Assembly (NCBI RefSeq): GCF_039542035.1
Contig: NZ_BAABHJ010000030.1
Location: 100,084-164,083, forward strand
DNA from: Actinoallomurus liliacearum
Lineage (GTDB): Bacteria > Actinomycetota > Actinomycetes > Streptosporangiales > Streptosporangiaceae
Direction of reading: 5' to 3'
DNA length: 64,000 bases
Below are positions 1-8,589 of this stretch, piece after piece. The notes under the pieces were generated by a model, which was not told the origin of the DNA, did no database searches, and worked only from the letters and a program-made list of their open reading frames with translations. A program made the position numbers and the translations under genes. How positions within the stretch are numbered: position 1 is the stretch's first letter; the number at the start of each line of letters is the position of its first letter.

Positions 1-83
1 CCGGCCGCCGCGCCGACGACGGCGATCGCCCCGACGGGCACCGCCCATCGGATGGCGCGCGAATTCTTGAACGTGGATGCCAT
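1..83 (-). CDS. N-terminal fragment of membrane or secreted protein (partial)
   Basis: The gene runs off the left edge; only the first 27 residues are visible. It starts at an ATG at 83 preceded by GGGGTCTCG. The visible peptide has a short basic stretch (KNSRAIRW) followed by a hydrophobic Ala/Val-rich segment, so it is a signal peptide or membrane anchor. It is divergent from a two-component system 163 bp away. In related actinobacteria a LolA/DUF2092-type lipoprotein with this kind of N-terminus often sits beside such a pair; that identity is a guess from context. Confidence 0.5.
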   Translation of the reverse strand, partial: MASTFKNSRAIRWAVPVGAIAVVGAAA

Positions 84-246
84 CGAGACCCCCTGCTCGT
101 TTCCAATGTCCGCAACACTGCCAATCCGTTCCTGTGTGGACGCTGAGAAAGCCGTACGTCTCGGGAGGTATCCCGATTCATCCCTGCGCACGACGTCGTG
201 AGTCGGTGAACCCCGTCATGCTGGGACGGGCCGAAAGGAGGCGGGC

Positions 247-924
247 GTGCGGGTTCTCGTGGTGGAGGACGAGCGCCGGTTGGCCGACGCGCTGCGCCGC
301 GGGCTGCAGGCCGAGGGGTTCGTCGTCGACTTGGCGCACGACGGCGTCGACGGTCTGCACCTGGCCCGCGAGGGCGGCTACGACGCGATCGTGCTGGACA
401 TCATGCTGCCCGGCCTGTCCGGCTACCGCGTGTGCGAACGGCTGCGCCAGGAGCAGAACTGGGTGCCGATTCTCATCCTCTCGGCCAAGGACGGGGAGTA
501 CGACCAGGCCGACGGTCTGGACCTCGGTGCCGACGACTACCTCACCAAACCGTTCTCCTACGTCGTCCTGGCCGCCCGGCTCCGCGCCCTGCTGCGCCGT
601 GGCCCGACCCGCAGGCCCACCGTCCTCACCGTCGGTGACCTCCGGCTCGACCCGGCCCGCCGCGAGGTACGCCGCGGAGACGCGGAGATCGAGCTGACGC
701 CGCGCGAGTTCGCCCTGCTGGAGTACCTCATCCGGCGGCCCGACGAGGTGATCTCCAAGACGGAGCTCCTCGAACACGTGTGGGAGGACTACGACGGCAC
801 CGACCTCAACACCGTCGAGGTCTACGTCGGTTACCTCCGTCGCAAGATCGACGCGCCGTTCGGCCGGACCGCCCTGCGCACCGTGCGCGGCGCCGGATAC
901 CTGCTGGTCGGCGACGGTGGCTGA
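247..924 (+). CDS. OmpR/PhoB-family response regulator
   Basis: 225 aa, the usual length. The receiver domain covers about residues 1-115, with acidic residues E7/D8, phosphoacceptor Asp near residue 51 in VLDIMLPG, and the TKPF lysine near residue 103. A winged-helix DNA-binding domain (ELTPREFALLEYL to TVRGAGYLL) fills the C-terminal half. The GTG start is chosen because AAAGGAGG lies just upstream. The stop overlaps the start of the following histidine kinase by 8 bp, so the two are translationally coupled partners. The signal sensed cannot be read from the sequence. Confidence 0.95.
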   Translation: MRVLVVEDERRLADALRRGLQAEGFVVDLAHDGVDGLHLAREGGYDAIVLDIMLPGLSGYRVCERLRQEQNWVPILILSAKDGEYDQADGLDLGADDYLTKPFSYVVLAARLRALLRRGPTRRPTVLTVGDLRLDPARREVRRGDAEIELTPREFALLEYLIRRPDEVISKTELLEHVWEDYDGTDLNTVEVYVGYLRRKIDAPFGRTALRTVRGAGYLLVGDGG

Positions 925-2374
925 CCCCGCGCCACGGCGCCGCGACCGTCCGGACGGATCGAAGGCCGCGGCCGGTCGCACGCGGCGCCCGACCGAGCGG
1001 CGTGGCCCACTCCGGTGGTGGCGTAGACGCGGGATCCGCGCCCGGCTGGTCCTCACCTCCGCCGCCGCCCTGGCGCTCGCGCTGTTCGGCCTGGCGCGCC
1101 TCTTCGCCTTCGCGGTGGGGCACTCGATGCTCGCGACGCTGGACTCCTCCACCCGGCGCAGCGCCTCGGACGTCGTCACCCTGATCAACGCGAATCGGCT
1201 GCCCGATCCGATCCTGACGGCCGGCGGCACGATGACGATCCAGGTGGTCGACCCGACGGGCCGGATCCGCGCGGCGTCTCCGGGCGCCGACCGTCTCGTC
1301 CCGCTCCTGGACGCCCACACCCTGGCCGCGGCGCGTCGCGACGGCCGCGCCCGATTCCTGGACGGGCGCGGTTACGGAATGCCCGCCGTGCTGCGCGTGG
1401 TGGCCCTCCCGGCCGACGATGGTGAGACGGTCATCGCCGCGACCTCGTTCGAGCAGGTACAGGACGGCCTCAAGACCGTCTCGCGGATCCTGGTGATCGG
1501 CGCGCCGATCCTCCTGGTCCTCCTCGGCACGGCCGGCTGGCTGGTGATCGGGGGAGCGCTGCGCCCGATCACCGAGCTGCGGCGCGGCGCCGAGGAGATC
1601 AGCGGCACGGCCCGGTCCCGCCGGCTGCCCGTCCCCGAGGCGCGGGACGAGGTGCACGACCTCGCGGTCACCCTGAACGACATGCTGCACCGGCTCGAAC
1701 GCGCCGAGGCCCGGCAGCGGGCGCTGGTCTCCGACACCGCCCACGAGCTGCGCAGCCCGCTCGCCAGTATCCGGGCCCAGCTGGAGGTCGCCCTGGACCA
1801 CCCGGACGGTCAGCGGTGGTCCGAGACGGCGGCCGGCGTGCTCGCCGACACGCTCCGGCTCTCCCGCCTCGCCGACGACCTGCTCGTACTGGCCCGGCTC
1901 GACGAGCACGGGGTCCGGCCGGCGGCGCGCGAGGCCGTCGACCTGGCCGCGCTGGCCCGGGCGGCGGGGGAACGCCATCCCGCCGCGCGGGTTCCCGTCA
2001 CCGTGGACGCCGGTGAACCGGTGATCGTTCACGGCGACGTGAAGGGCCTTACGCGCCTGCTCGACAACCTGGTCGACAACGCGATGCGACACGCGGCCAC
2101 CGGCGTACGGGTCCGCGTGGCGCGGGCCGGCCGGCGGGCCGAGCTCTGCGTCTGCGACGACGGTCCGGGCATCCCGCCGGCCGACCGCGAACGCGTGTTC
2201 GCCCGGTTCACCCGCCTCGACGAGGGCCGGAGCCGCGATGAGGGCGGCGCGGGTCTCGGCCTGGCCATCGTCCGCGAGACCGCCCGCGCCCACGGCGGCG
2301 ACGCCCACCTCGAGGACGCGTCGCCCGGCCTTCGCGCCGTCGTACGCCTGCCTCTGCGGGGTCCCGCCCGCTGA
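917..2374 (+). CDS. HAMP-domain sensor histidine kinase
   Basis: 485 aa. A basic cytoplasmic N-terminus is followed by a membrane segment at about residues 42-66, an extracytoplasmic sensor region (about 70-185), a second membrane segment (190-212), a HAMP linker, the dimerisation domain with phosphoacceptor His near residue 276 (DTAHELRSPL), and an HATPase domain with N box NLVDNAMRHA and G boxes DDGPGIP and GAGLGLAIV. It phosphorylates the regulator whose gene it overlaps. Starts at GTG 917 inside the upstream gene. The small extracellular domain matches no family I recognise. Confidence 0.94.
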   Translation: MADPAPRRRDRPDGSKAAAGRTRRPTERRGPLRWWRRRGIRARLVLTSAAALALALFGLARLFAFAVGHSMLATLDSSTRRSASDVVTLINANRLPDPILTAGGTMTIQVVDPTGRIRAASPGADRLVPLLDAHTLAAARRDGRARFLDGRGYGMPAVLRVVALPADDGETVIAATSFEQVQDGLKTVSRILVIGAPILLVLLGTAGWLVIGGALRPITELRRGAEEISGTARSRRLPVPEARDEVHDLAVTLNDMLHRLERAEARQRALVSDTAHELRSPLASIRAQLEVALDHPDGQRWSETAAGVLADTLRLSRLADDLLVLARLDEHGVRPAAREAVDLAALARAAGERHPAARVPVTVDAGEPVIVHGDVKGLTRLLDNLVDNAMRHAATGVRVRVARAGRRAELCVCDDGPGIPPADRERVFARFTRLDEGRSRDEGGAGLGLAIVRETARAHGGDAHLEDASPGLRAVVRLPLRGPAR

Positions 2375-2503
2375 AACGGACTTCGGGCCGTCGCATGCCC
2401 GCCGCCGGAGCGCGCCTGCCGATCCGGATGCGGAGGCCGATATCCGCAGGCAACATGTCTGAAACGTGACTATGGCAGCCTGTTCGTCCAGGAGGTGAGC
2501 AGT

Positions 2504-3145
2504 ATGCCGCTTTTGCGGATACGACTCAGGTTGCCGGACCGACCCGGATCGCTCGGTACGGTCGCCCGTACGCTGGGTGCCGCAGGTGCCGACATCGTGC
2601 AGGTCGTTGTGTTGGAACGTTCCGGAGGCCGGGCGGTCGACGACATCACCGTCTCGTGGCCCAAGGGCGCGTCACTCGACGTCCTCTGCGACGCCCTCGT
2701 CTCGGTCCGCGGTGTCGAGGTCGACGGCGTCTGGCAGACCCACGAGGCGCCCGGCGTCTTCTCCGACGTGGAGGTGGTCGGCCAGATCGCCGCCAACCCG
2801 CCGAACGGAGTCGTCGCCCTCGTCGAGGCCGTTCCCAAGATCTTCGGTGGCGACTGGGCCGCGATGCTGAACCAGGACGGGCTCGTCGTGCACGCGAGCT
2901 GGCAGGCCCCTGATCCGCTCACACTGCCGGTCGTCCCCGTGTCCGGCGCCCGCGCGTTCACCGGCGTCGACGGGATCCGCTACGCGTTCGTCCCGGTCGG
3001 CCGGTCCCGGCAGACGCTGCTGCTCGCGCGCGTGGCCGCCCCGCCGTTCCACCAGACCGAGCTCGAGCGGCTGATCCAGTTGGCCACCGCCGCCGAGGCG
3101 GTCCTCGGCGTGGGCTCGTCGGTGATCGGACGTCCGGTTCCGTGA
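2504..3145 (+). CDS. ACT-domain protein
   Basis: 213 aa from the ATG at 2504, which has an ideal AGGAGGTGA five bases upstream; an in-frame GTG at 2495 lies inside that ribosome site and is less likely. Residues 3-75 form an ACT domain (LRIRLRLPDRPGSLGTVART, then ADIVQVVVLE), the small ligand-binding fold that senses amino acids. The remaining part (about 95-213) resembles a degenerate second sensory region and carries no catalytic motif I can see. Probably a stand-alone amino-acid sensor; its partner is unknown. It is a single gene with its own upstream gap of about 130 bp. Confidence 0.8.
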   Translation: MPLLRIRLRLPDRPGSLGTVARTLGAAGADIVQVVVLERSGGRAVDDITVSWPKGASLDVLCDALVSVRGVEVDGVWQTHEAPGVFSDVEVVGQIAANPPNGVVALVEAVPKIFGGDWAAMLNQDGLVVHASWQAPDPLTLPVVPVSGARAFTGVDGIRYAFVPVGRSRQTLLLARVAAPPFHQTELERLIQLATAAEAVLGVGSSVIGRPVP

Positions 3146-3174
3146 CGCGAGTCGGCCCGTGAAACCCTGAGCAG

Positions 3175-4173
3175 GTGGTCGAGGAACAGGAACAGCAGGA
3201 GAGCCGGCTGACCGTCGTCCTCGCGCTCGCGACCAATCTCGGCATCGCGCTCGCGAAGACGGTGGCCGCGGTGATCACCGGCTCGGCGTCGATGGCCTCG
3301 GAGGCGGGGCACTCGTTCGCCGACACCGCCAACGAGGTCCTCCTGCTCACCGCGCTGCGCCGGAGCCGGCGACCCGCCGACCGGCGGCACCCGTTCGGGC
3401 ACGGCACCGAGCGGTACATCTGGTCGCTGCTCGTGGCCGTGTGCATCTTCGGCATGGGCGCGCTGTTCGCCTTCGTCCAGGGCGCGCAGGCGATCCTGGG
3501 CGGGGAGGCCGAGCGCAAGAACGCACTGGTCGGCTACCTGGTGCTGGCCGTGTCGGCGGTGCTGGAGTCCATCTCGTGGCGGCAGGCGTTCCGGCAGACC
3601 CGGCAGGGGGCCCGCGCGGACGGGCAGTCGCTCCTCGCGTTCCTGCGCAGCACCGACGACCCGACCACCAAGTCGGTGCTCTACGAGGACTCGGCCGCGC
3701 TGATCGGCCTCCTCCTCGCCGCCGCCGGCCTCGGCCTGCACCAGGTCACCGGCTCCGCGGTCTGGGACGGCGTCGCCTCGCTGCTCATCGGGGTCGTGCT
3801 GACGGTGGCGGCGTTCCTCCTCGGCCGGACCAACCTCGACCTGCTCATCGGCCGGCAGGCCCAGCCGAGGATCCTGGAGGGGGTGAAACGCCTCCTCATG
3901 ACCGCGCCGGAGATCGAGGCGCTGGTCGACCTGATGACCATGACCGTCGGCACCGGCGAGGTGCTCGTCTGCGCCAGGCTGGACTTCCGCGACGACCTCG
4001 GCGCCGCCGACGTCGAGCGCGCCTGCGTACGCCTCAGCGAGGAGCTGCGCGCGAGCCACCCGGACGTCTACGAGGTCTTCCTGGAACCGGTGCCGCGAGA
4101 CGACCCCGGCCTGCGCCGGCGCGTCATCGAACGGTACGGCCGCCCGCCGTCCTACTGGGCGGCGGGCGAGTGA
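3175..4173 (+). CDS. Cation diffusion facilitator family transporter
   Basis: 332 aa. Several membrane segments fill residues 15-225, including the TM2 metal site HSFAD (HxxxD) and the TM5 region SVLYEDSAALIG, and a cytoplasmic C-terminal dimerisation domain follows (about 230-310). Proteins of this family export Zn2+, Co2+, Fe2+ or Mn2+ by proton antiport; the metal cannot be assigned. The sequence RRHPFGHGTERYIWS is typical of the CDF loop between TM2 and TM3. The GTG start lies 29 bp after the ACT gene and has no strong ribosome site. Confidence 0.9.
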   Translation: MVEEQEQQESRLTVVLALATNLGIALAKTVAAVITGSASMASEAGHSFADTANEVLLLTALRRSRRPADRRHPFGHGTERYIWSLLVAVCIFGMGALFAFVQGAQAILGGEAERKNALVGYLVLAVSAVLESISWRQAFRQTRQGARADGQSLLAFLRSTDDPTTKSVLYEDSAALIGLLLAAAGLGLHQVTGSAVWDGVASLLIGVVLTVAAFLLGRTNLDLLIGRQAQPRILEGVKRLLMTAPEIEALVDLMTMTVGTGEVLVCARLDFRDDLGAADVERACVRLSEELRASHPDVYEVFLEPVPRDDPGLRRRVIERYGRPPSYWAAGE

Positions 4174-4267
4174 TGACGGCGGAGTCCGGCCGGGCGACGA
4201 CCGCGCGGGCGCGTTCGTTCCGCCGGGCGCGATCTCCGGCGCGCCGCGGTAGCGCCCGGCGCGGAGG

Positions 4268-4660
4268 TCAGCCGAGCTGGACGCCGAAGAAGAGGGCGAC
4301 CAGCGCGCCGAGCGCCCCGAGGGCGCCCCAGATCGCCAGCCCCCGCTTCGAGGTGGCGCGCATGTGCAGGAATGCCGCCACGCCGGACAGCACCACGAAG
4401 ACCATCTTGACGTTCAGCGTCATCCGGTAGTCGTCGCTCGGGTGGTCGAGCGCGACGATGTTCCAGACGCCGGTGAGGACGAGCACCGCGAACGCGGGCC
4501 ACGCCACCATGTTGAAACGGCGCGCCGCGACCTTGGTCACGCCCTCGTAGCCGCGCAGGGCGGGGACCAGTGCCCCCAGGGTCAGCTGGCCGCCGACCCA
4601 GACGGTCGCCGCCAGAACGTGCAGGAAGACACGCACCGTGTCCATCGAAACCGCGAGCAA
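4268..4660 (-). CDS. CopD-like small membrane protein
   Basis: About 130 aa with four hydrophobic segments. The N-terminal VFLHVLAATVWVGGQL and the following R-F-N-M-V-A-W and TGVWN motifs match the CopD/DUF2269-like integral membrane family, implicated in copper or haem-linked membrane functions. The start is uncertain: TTG at 4660 has GAGAGG about ten bases upstream, while ATG at 4645 gives a more usual N-terminus but lacks a well-spaced ribosome site. Convergent with the CDF transporter upstream in the window, divergent from the WYL regulator. Confidence 0.8.
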   Translation of the reverse strand: MLAVSMDTVRVFLHVLAATVWVGGQLTLGALVPALRGYEGVTKVAARRFNMVAWPAFAVLVLTGVWNIVALDHPSDDYRMTLNVKMVFVVLSGVAAFLHMRATSKRGLAIWGALGALGALVALFFGVQLG

Positions 4661-4820
4661 CGTCCTTCGCCTCTCTCTCGGGGGAACCGGTTCAGATCAT
4701 TCCGGTACGTCCGGCCGAGTCCGCACCGGGGCCGCCATTGCGCTCCCGAGCGGATCCATGACGCCGTTCCGTACGGCCTTGGCGATACCGTGACCGAACC
4801 GGCGCGTCAGCTTGAATCGG

Positions 4821-4842
4821 CCGACCAATGATCTACGGTCGG
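4821..4842. promoter_or_regulatory. Inverted repeat before WYL regulator gene
   Basis: CCGACC and GGTCGG are exact inverted arms separated by 10 bp, ending four bases before the GTG at 4847. A TTGAAT sequence at 4813 could be a -35 element. The position would suit autoregulation by the WYL protein or control of the divergent membrane-protein gene. This is inference. Confidence 0.35.
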
Positions 4843-4846
4843 TTTC

Positions 4847-5545
4847 GTGACCCGTACGGACCGCTTGCTCGCCCTGGTCGAGGAGCTTCGTGCGGGCGCC
4901 CCCCGATCCTTCAGCGCCGGTGAGCTGGCCGGGCGGCTCAAAGTCGGCGAGCGGACCATCGAGCGGGACGTCGAGGAGCTGCGCGAGGCCGGCGTCCCCA
5001 TCAAGGCCGACGCGGCCGGAACCGGCTGGTTCCTGGACACCGTCGGGACCCTGCCGCCGGTCGTTCTCTCCCCGGCCGAGGCCGTGGCCCTGGCCACCGC
5101 GGTGGGCCGCGACGGCGCGTCGCCCTTCGCCTCCTCCGGCCGTACCGCCCTGCTCAAGATGGTCGCGGCCATGTCCGCGGCGGAGGGCCCGGAGGACCGG
5201 CGACTGGCCGAGCGGATCCGCGGGCTGATCCTCGACGGCGCCCCGGAGGTGCCCGCCGCGGCGGTCGTGGAGGAGGCGGTCGCCACCCGCCGGGTCGTCC
5301 GGTTCGCCTACACCGGCCGCGACGGCACGCGGACCGAGCGCGAGGTGGAACCGGCCGCGTTCGTCGCAGGCGCCCGTGACTGGCACCTCATCGGCTGGTG
5401 CCGGCTCCGCGACGCGCCACGGATCTTCCGGATCGACCGCATCCGGCAGGCCGCGCTGCTGGAGGAGATCGCGCCGCCCCGTGACTACTCCCGCGCGACC
5501 CCGCACGTCTCCGACCTCCTGGCCGGCGCCCTCCGCCTCGACTGA
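4847..5545 (+). CDS. YafY-type HTH/WYL-domain transcriptional regulator
   Basis: 232 aa. An N-terminal DeoR-like helix-turn-helix (residues 1-60: FSAGELAGRLKVGERTIERD) is followed by a linker and a WYL domain (about 140-215: VRFAYTGRDGTRTEREVEP, DWHLIGWCRLRDAPRIFRIDRI). WYL domains bind nucleic acid or small ligands and switch the HTH domain. The classical W-Y-L triplet reads W-H-L here. Convergent with the next gene; both stop codons sit inside a small hairpin. Targets are unknown; the divergent CopD-like gene is a candidate. Confidence 0.9.
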   Translation: MTRTDRLLALVEELRAGAPRSFSAGELAGRLKVGERTIERDVEELREAGVPIKADAAGTGWFLDTVGTLPPVVLSPAEAVALATAVGRDGASPFASSGRTALLKMVAAMSAAEGPEDRRLAERIRGLILDGAPEVPAAAVVEEAVATRRVVRFAYTGRDGTRTEREVEPAAFVAGARDWHLIGWCRLRDAPRIFRIDRIRQAALLEEIAPPRDYSRATPHVSDLLAGALRLD

Positions 5546-5559
5546 CCGAACAGGGTCAG
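5542..5559. terminator. Short hairpin shared by two convergent stops
   Basis: CTGACC and GGTCAG pair around a six-base loop. The plus-strand stop (5543-5545) and minus-strand stop (5556-5558) both lie within the arms. The stem is only 6 bp and there is no T-tract, so termination is possible but not certain. Confidence 0.3.
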
Positions 5560-6266
5560 CCGGTGAAGTGCGGCTGCTTCTTCACCGGAGACGCCGCGGG
5601 AGCCTCGGTCGCCGGAGACGATGTGTCCTCCTCGCTCGGCGTCGTCTCACTCGCCGAGGGCTCCGGTTCCGACGGGGACGGCTCCGGAGCCGAATCCGTC
5701 GGCGTGGGCGTCGGTGTCGGCCTCGGGCAGTCCTTCCCGGTGATGTGGCCGTCCACCTTGGGGTACCGGCTGTCCTCCACCATGCGCTCACAGTACGTCC
5801 GGTACACCCACCGCCACGGGTCGATGCCGCTCGTGGCAGCGCCGGCGTCCGCCGCGAAGTAGTGCAGCGGCCACTGCGCGGTCGCGGGACCGGCCGTGCC
5901 CTCGTAGTGCTCGGTGTCGGCGCACTGCGGTCCGGCGGCACTCGTCACCGTGTAGTCGCCGTCGCCACGGAACGACCCCGTCACCTTCGTCTGGATCGGG
6001 TCGCCGCTGTCGGACGTGGTCCCCGGGATCGTCGTGAACTTCCCGCGGTCGCGGATGTGCACCTTCCACGTGCCGTCGGTGTCGCCCGGCTCGAACGTCG
6101 TCGTTCGCGTGAAGTCATCGAGCGCCCACGCGGGCGAGGCGTTCTCCGGATGATCCACGAACGTGGCGGTACAGGTCGGCAGCTTGCCGCCGGTCCGGGC
6201 GTACGCGACGGCGGGCACGGCGGCGACCGCCGCGGTCACGGCCGTGGCGGCGAGAAGCTTCTTCAT
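5556..6266 (-). CDS. Secreted protein of unknown function with Pro/Ser/Thr tail
   Basis: 236 aa. A clear signal peptide (MKKLLAATAVTAAVAAVPAVAYA) is followed by a folded region of about 150 residues with paired cysteines (LPTCTATF, GPQCAD, RTYCER, GKDCP) and then a low-complexity tail of PTPTPT, SEPEPS and similar repeats that would be a cell-wall spanning or glycosylated linker. There is no sorting signal. It resembles secreted proteins of unknown function from other actinomycetes. I do not recognise a catalytic motif. Confidence 0.8.
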   Translation of the reverse strand: MKKLLAATAVTAAVAAVPAVAYARTGGKLPTCTATFVDHPENASPAWALDDFTRTTTFEPGDTDGTWKVHIRDRGKFTTIPGTTSDSGDPIQTKVTGSFRGDGDYTVTSAAGPQCADTEHYEGTAGPATAQWPLHYFAADAGAATSGIDPWRWVYRTYCERMVEDSRYPKVDGHITGKDCPRPTPTPTPTDSAPEPSPSEPEPSASETTPSEEDTSSPATEAPAASPVKKQPHFTG

Positions 6267-6336
6267 GAGTACTACGACGCTCCGGGGCCCCCGAAGGATC
6301 GCATCCTGTCCGGTTCAGGACAGGCATGACCGCGGG

Positions 6337-6735
6337 TCAGGTTCCCCCGAGGGCCGGCCTCGGCTCGTCCGCCTCATCGAGGTCGGCGGCCAGATCATCC
6401 GGCGCGCGCATCCGCCACGCGTCGGTCACGAGCTCCCTCAGACGTTCGAAGTCCACCTCTGCCAGGCGCAGCATCACCAAGGGCAGGTTGTCGTAGCCGG
6501 GCGCGGTGAAGAAGACGTCGGGCTCACCGAGCAGGAGAGCCTGCTTCTCGGCCTCGTCGCCGACGAAGAGCACCGCGATATCGGTTCGGATCAGGCGCGG
6601 CTTCCCAGGCGTGCGCTCGGGGTAGGACCAGACGAACCCTTTGCCGGCCACCCGGAAGTCGAAGCCGTCACTGTCGATCTCCACCACGTGAGGCAGAGCC
6701 AGCGCCAACCGGCGCACATCATCGGCGTCAGCCAC
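6337..6735 (-). CDS. MmcQ/YjbR family protein
   Basis: 132 aa, the family's normal length. The start ADADDVRRLALALPHV, the central RVAGKGFVWSYPER and the C-terminal LRELVTDAWRMRAP match the MmcQ/YjbR (CyaY-like fold) family, described as DNA-binding-like proteins with no firmly established role. It is the last of three minus-strand genes after the glycosyltransferase, separated from it by 120 bp, and may be transcribed alone. Confidence 0.88.
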   Translation of the reverse strand: MADADDVRRLALALPHVVEIDSDGFDFRVAGKGFVWSYPERTPGKPRLIRTDIAVLFVGDEAEKQALLLGEPDVFFTAPGYDNLPLVMLRLAEVDFERLRELVTDAWRMRAPDDLAADLDEADEPRPALGGT

Positions 6736-6855
6736 CGAGATCCCTTCCAGAACGCCCGATCCGCACGTGCAGATGCTACGCGGGCCCGGCGGCCGAGACG
6801 TCCCGGCCCGGCGGTCGCCGCGGGCACCAGGCCACGGCCCCAGAGTCGGAAGGTC

Positions 6856-7608
6856 TCAGGGGCACCGGTCGCCGAGCGAGGTGAGCGCCTTCGCTCGTTC
6901 GATGATGAGCAGTCGCCTCTGGTGCTTTCTGCGCGGGTCAGTGTGAAAGTCCTGCGCGGTGGTCTGGTGCGGGTGCTGTCGGTAGAGCATGCTCGGCTCC
7001 CCGATGAAGTACCCGTCGGCCACGGCGTTCGCCGCGATGACCAGCCCGGTGTCCTCAGAGGTGTCGAGCGCCATCCACCCGCCGAGCGCGAGCAGGAGGT
7101 CACGCCGTATGCAGAGGGTTCCCGGCACCAACGGGAGGATCCACCCCTGCTCTTCCCAGGCGCGCAGGACCGCCCCACGCTCGATGACGCCTTCTGGAAG
7201 ATCGTTCTCCTCGTGGTTCCTGGTCGTTCCCTCGGGGAGAAGGTCGAGCGCCCGAGACGCGGTCCAGCCGATCTCCGGTCTGTCCGCCAGCAATGCGATG
7301 TCCCGGAAGAGCGCGCCGGGGAGCAGGCGGTCATCGGCGTCGAGGTTGCGCACGAGTTCTCCGGTGCCGTGAGCCAGCGCGGTCGTACGGGTCACCGCCG
7401 GGCCGCTGGTCGGAGTGGTGCCGAAAGCGATACGCGGGTCCTCGGGAAGCGCGGACTCGATCAGACCGCTTTCGCCGTCCTCCTGGACGACCCACTGCCA
7501 ATCCCAGCCGCGCGGAAGCACCTGGGCGCATAGTGATTCGTACGCTTCGCTCAAGAACGGCGCGTTCGGCGGATGCGCCGGAGTGACGACGGTGATGGTT
7601 CGTGTCAT
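6856..7608 (-). CDS. Family 2 glycosyltransferase (GT-A fold)
   Basis: 250 aa. The N-terminus ITVVTPAHPPNAPFLSEAYES starts a GT-A nucleotide-sugar domain, and NLDADDRLLPGAL supplies the metal-binding DxD (DAD). The acceptor-side sequence GGWMALDTSEDTGLV carries the acidic E-D typical of the catalytic base region. No membrane segment is present, so it acts in the cytosol or loosely on the membrane. Its start overlaps the stop of the preceding hydrolase by four bases (TCAT on the plus strand), so the pair is an operon. Donor and acceptor sugars cannot be told. Confidence 0.88.
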   Translation of the reverse strand: MTRTITVVTPAHPPNAPFLSEAYESLCAQVLPRGWDWQWVVQEDGESGLIESALPEDPRIAFGTTPTSGPAVTRTTALAHGTGELVRNLDADDRLLPGALFRDIALLADRPEIGWTASRALDLLPEGTTRNHEENDLPEGVIERGAVLRAWEEQGWILPLVPGTLCIRRDLLLALGGWMALDTSEDTGLVIAANAVADGYFIGEPSMLYRQHPHQTTAQDFHTDPRRKHQRRLLIIERAKALTSLGDRCP

Positions 7609-8540
7609 CGTTTCCTCGGCCGCCCCGGCGTATCCGCGGTGTCCCGGACGCGGAGGTGCTGGCTGAGGAACAGGGCCGCGCGATCCAGTGCCTCGTCGGC
7701 CTCATCAAGAACGCCGGCGAACGCCTGGAACACGTGGGGCACCTCGGCGGTGATGTCCAGGACGACGTCCACTCCCGCCGCCCTCGCGCGCGCGGCCGTG
7801 CGTGTGGAGTCGTCCAGGAGCACTTCGTTGGTGCCCGCTTGCAGCAGCATCGGCGGGAAACCGGCCAGGTCGGCGAGGACGGCCGGGCTGAGCAGGGGCT
7901 GGTGCGGGTCCTGTCCCACGAGGTACATGGCCGCGGTCTGTTCCAGCGACTCGCGCGTGAAGAACGGATCGATGCCCGCCTTGGCGTCCATGCTCTCTCC
8001 CGTCCGGGTAGCGTCGAGCCCGGGGGAGAACGCCACGAGCGCGGCGGGCATGGGCAGGCCGGCGTCGCGGGCGGCGAGGCAGGTCGTGACGGTGAGTCCA
8101 CCGCCGGCGGAGTCTCCGGCGAACACGATCATCGAAGGATCTTCACCACTGTCGAGAAGTGCGCGGTAGGCGCTCAGGGCGTCCTCGATCGCGGCCGGGA
8201 ACGGGTGCTCGGGAGCGAGCCGGTAGTCCAGCGAGAAGGCCCGGTATCCGGTCCGGACCACCAGGTTCCCCGTCAGCGACAGCGCCGTTTCGGGCGAGCC
8301 GACCACATAGGAGCCACCGTGGAAGTACAGGATCGTTCCGGCGCGGGGGCCGTCGACCGGCTCGACGAGCAGCGCGGGCCGGTCGCCGAGCGTCGTGGAC
8401 GAGGTGCGGATCCCGAGCGGGACGATCATCTCGGCCATCATCGCCCTGAATCCGGCTCGGATCTCCTCCACCGACTGATGGCCTTCGGGGCGGGGGCGCC
8501 GCAACATCGCGTCGATCTCCGCTCGCTGTTTCCTGCTCAT
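7605..8540 (-). CDS. Alpha/beta hydrolase of the hormone-sensitive lipase family
   Basis: 311 aa from the ATG at 8540, preceded by GGAGGGG; a longer reading from upstream would cross the divergent promoter. Motifs are the oxyanion hole YFHGGSYVVG, nucleophile elbow GDSAGGGL, and C-terminal Asp and His (LLDDS and VPHVFQAF). This is the HSL/GDXG carboxylesterase group that cleaves short acyl esters. Translationally coupled to the glycosyltransferase. The divergent MarR gene 41 bp away probably represses it. Confidence 0.92.
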   Translation of the reverse strand: MSRKQRAEIDAMLRRPRPEGHQSVEEIRAGFRAMMAEMIVPLGIRTSSTTLGDRPALLVEPVDGPRAGTILYFHGGSYVVGSPETALSLTGNLVVRTGYRAFSLDYRLAPEHPFPAAIEDALSAYRALLDSGEDPSMIVFAGDSAGGGLTVTTCLAARDAGLPMPAALVAFSPGLDATRTGESMDAKAGIDPFFTRESLEQTAAMYLVGQDPHQPLLSPAVLADLAGFPPMLLQAGTNEVLLDDSTRTAARARAAGVDVVLDITAEVPHVFQAFAGVLDEADEALDRAALFLSQHLRVRDTADTPGRPRKR

Positions 8541-8575
8541 GGTCCCCTCCATCGCAAGTGCATGCCGGTACACTA

Positions 8576-8589
8576 TATGCCGTGGCATA
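8576..8589. promoter_or_regulatory. Palindromic operator overlapping marR-type start codon
   Basis: TATGCC-GT-GGCATA is a perfect 6+6 inverted repeat. The GTG start of the MarR gene (8582-8584) lies in its centre, and the divergent hydrolase start is 35 bp away. MarR proteins bind such short palindromes, so the site would let the protein repress both genes. Regulator and ligand are inferred. Confidence 0.6.
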
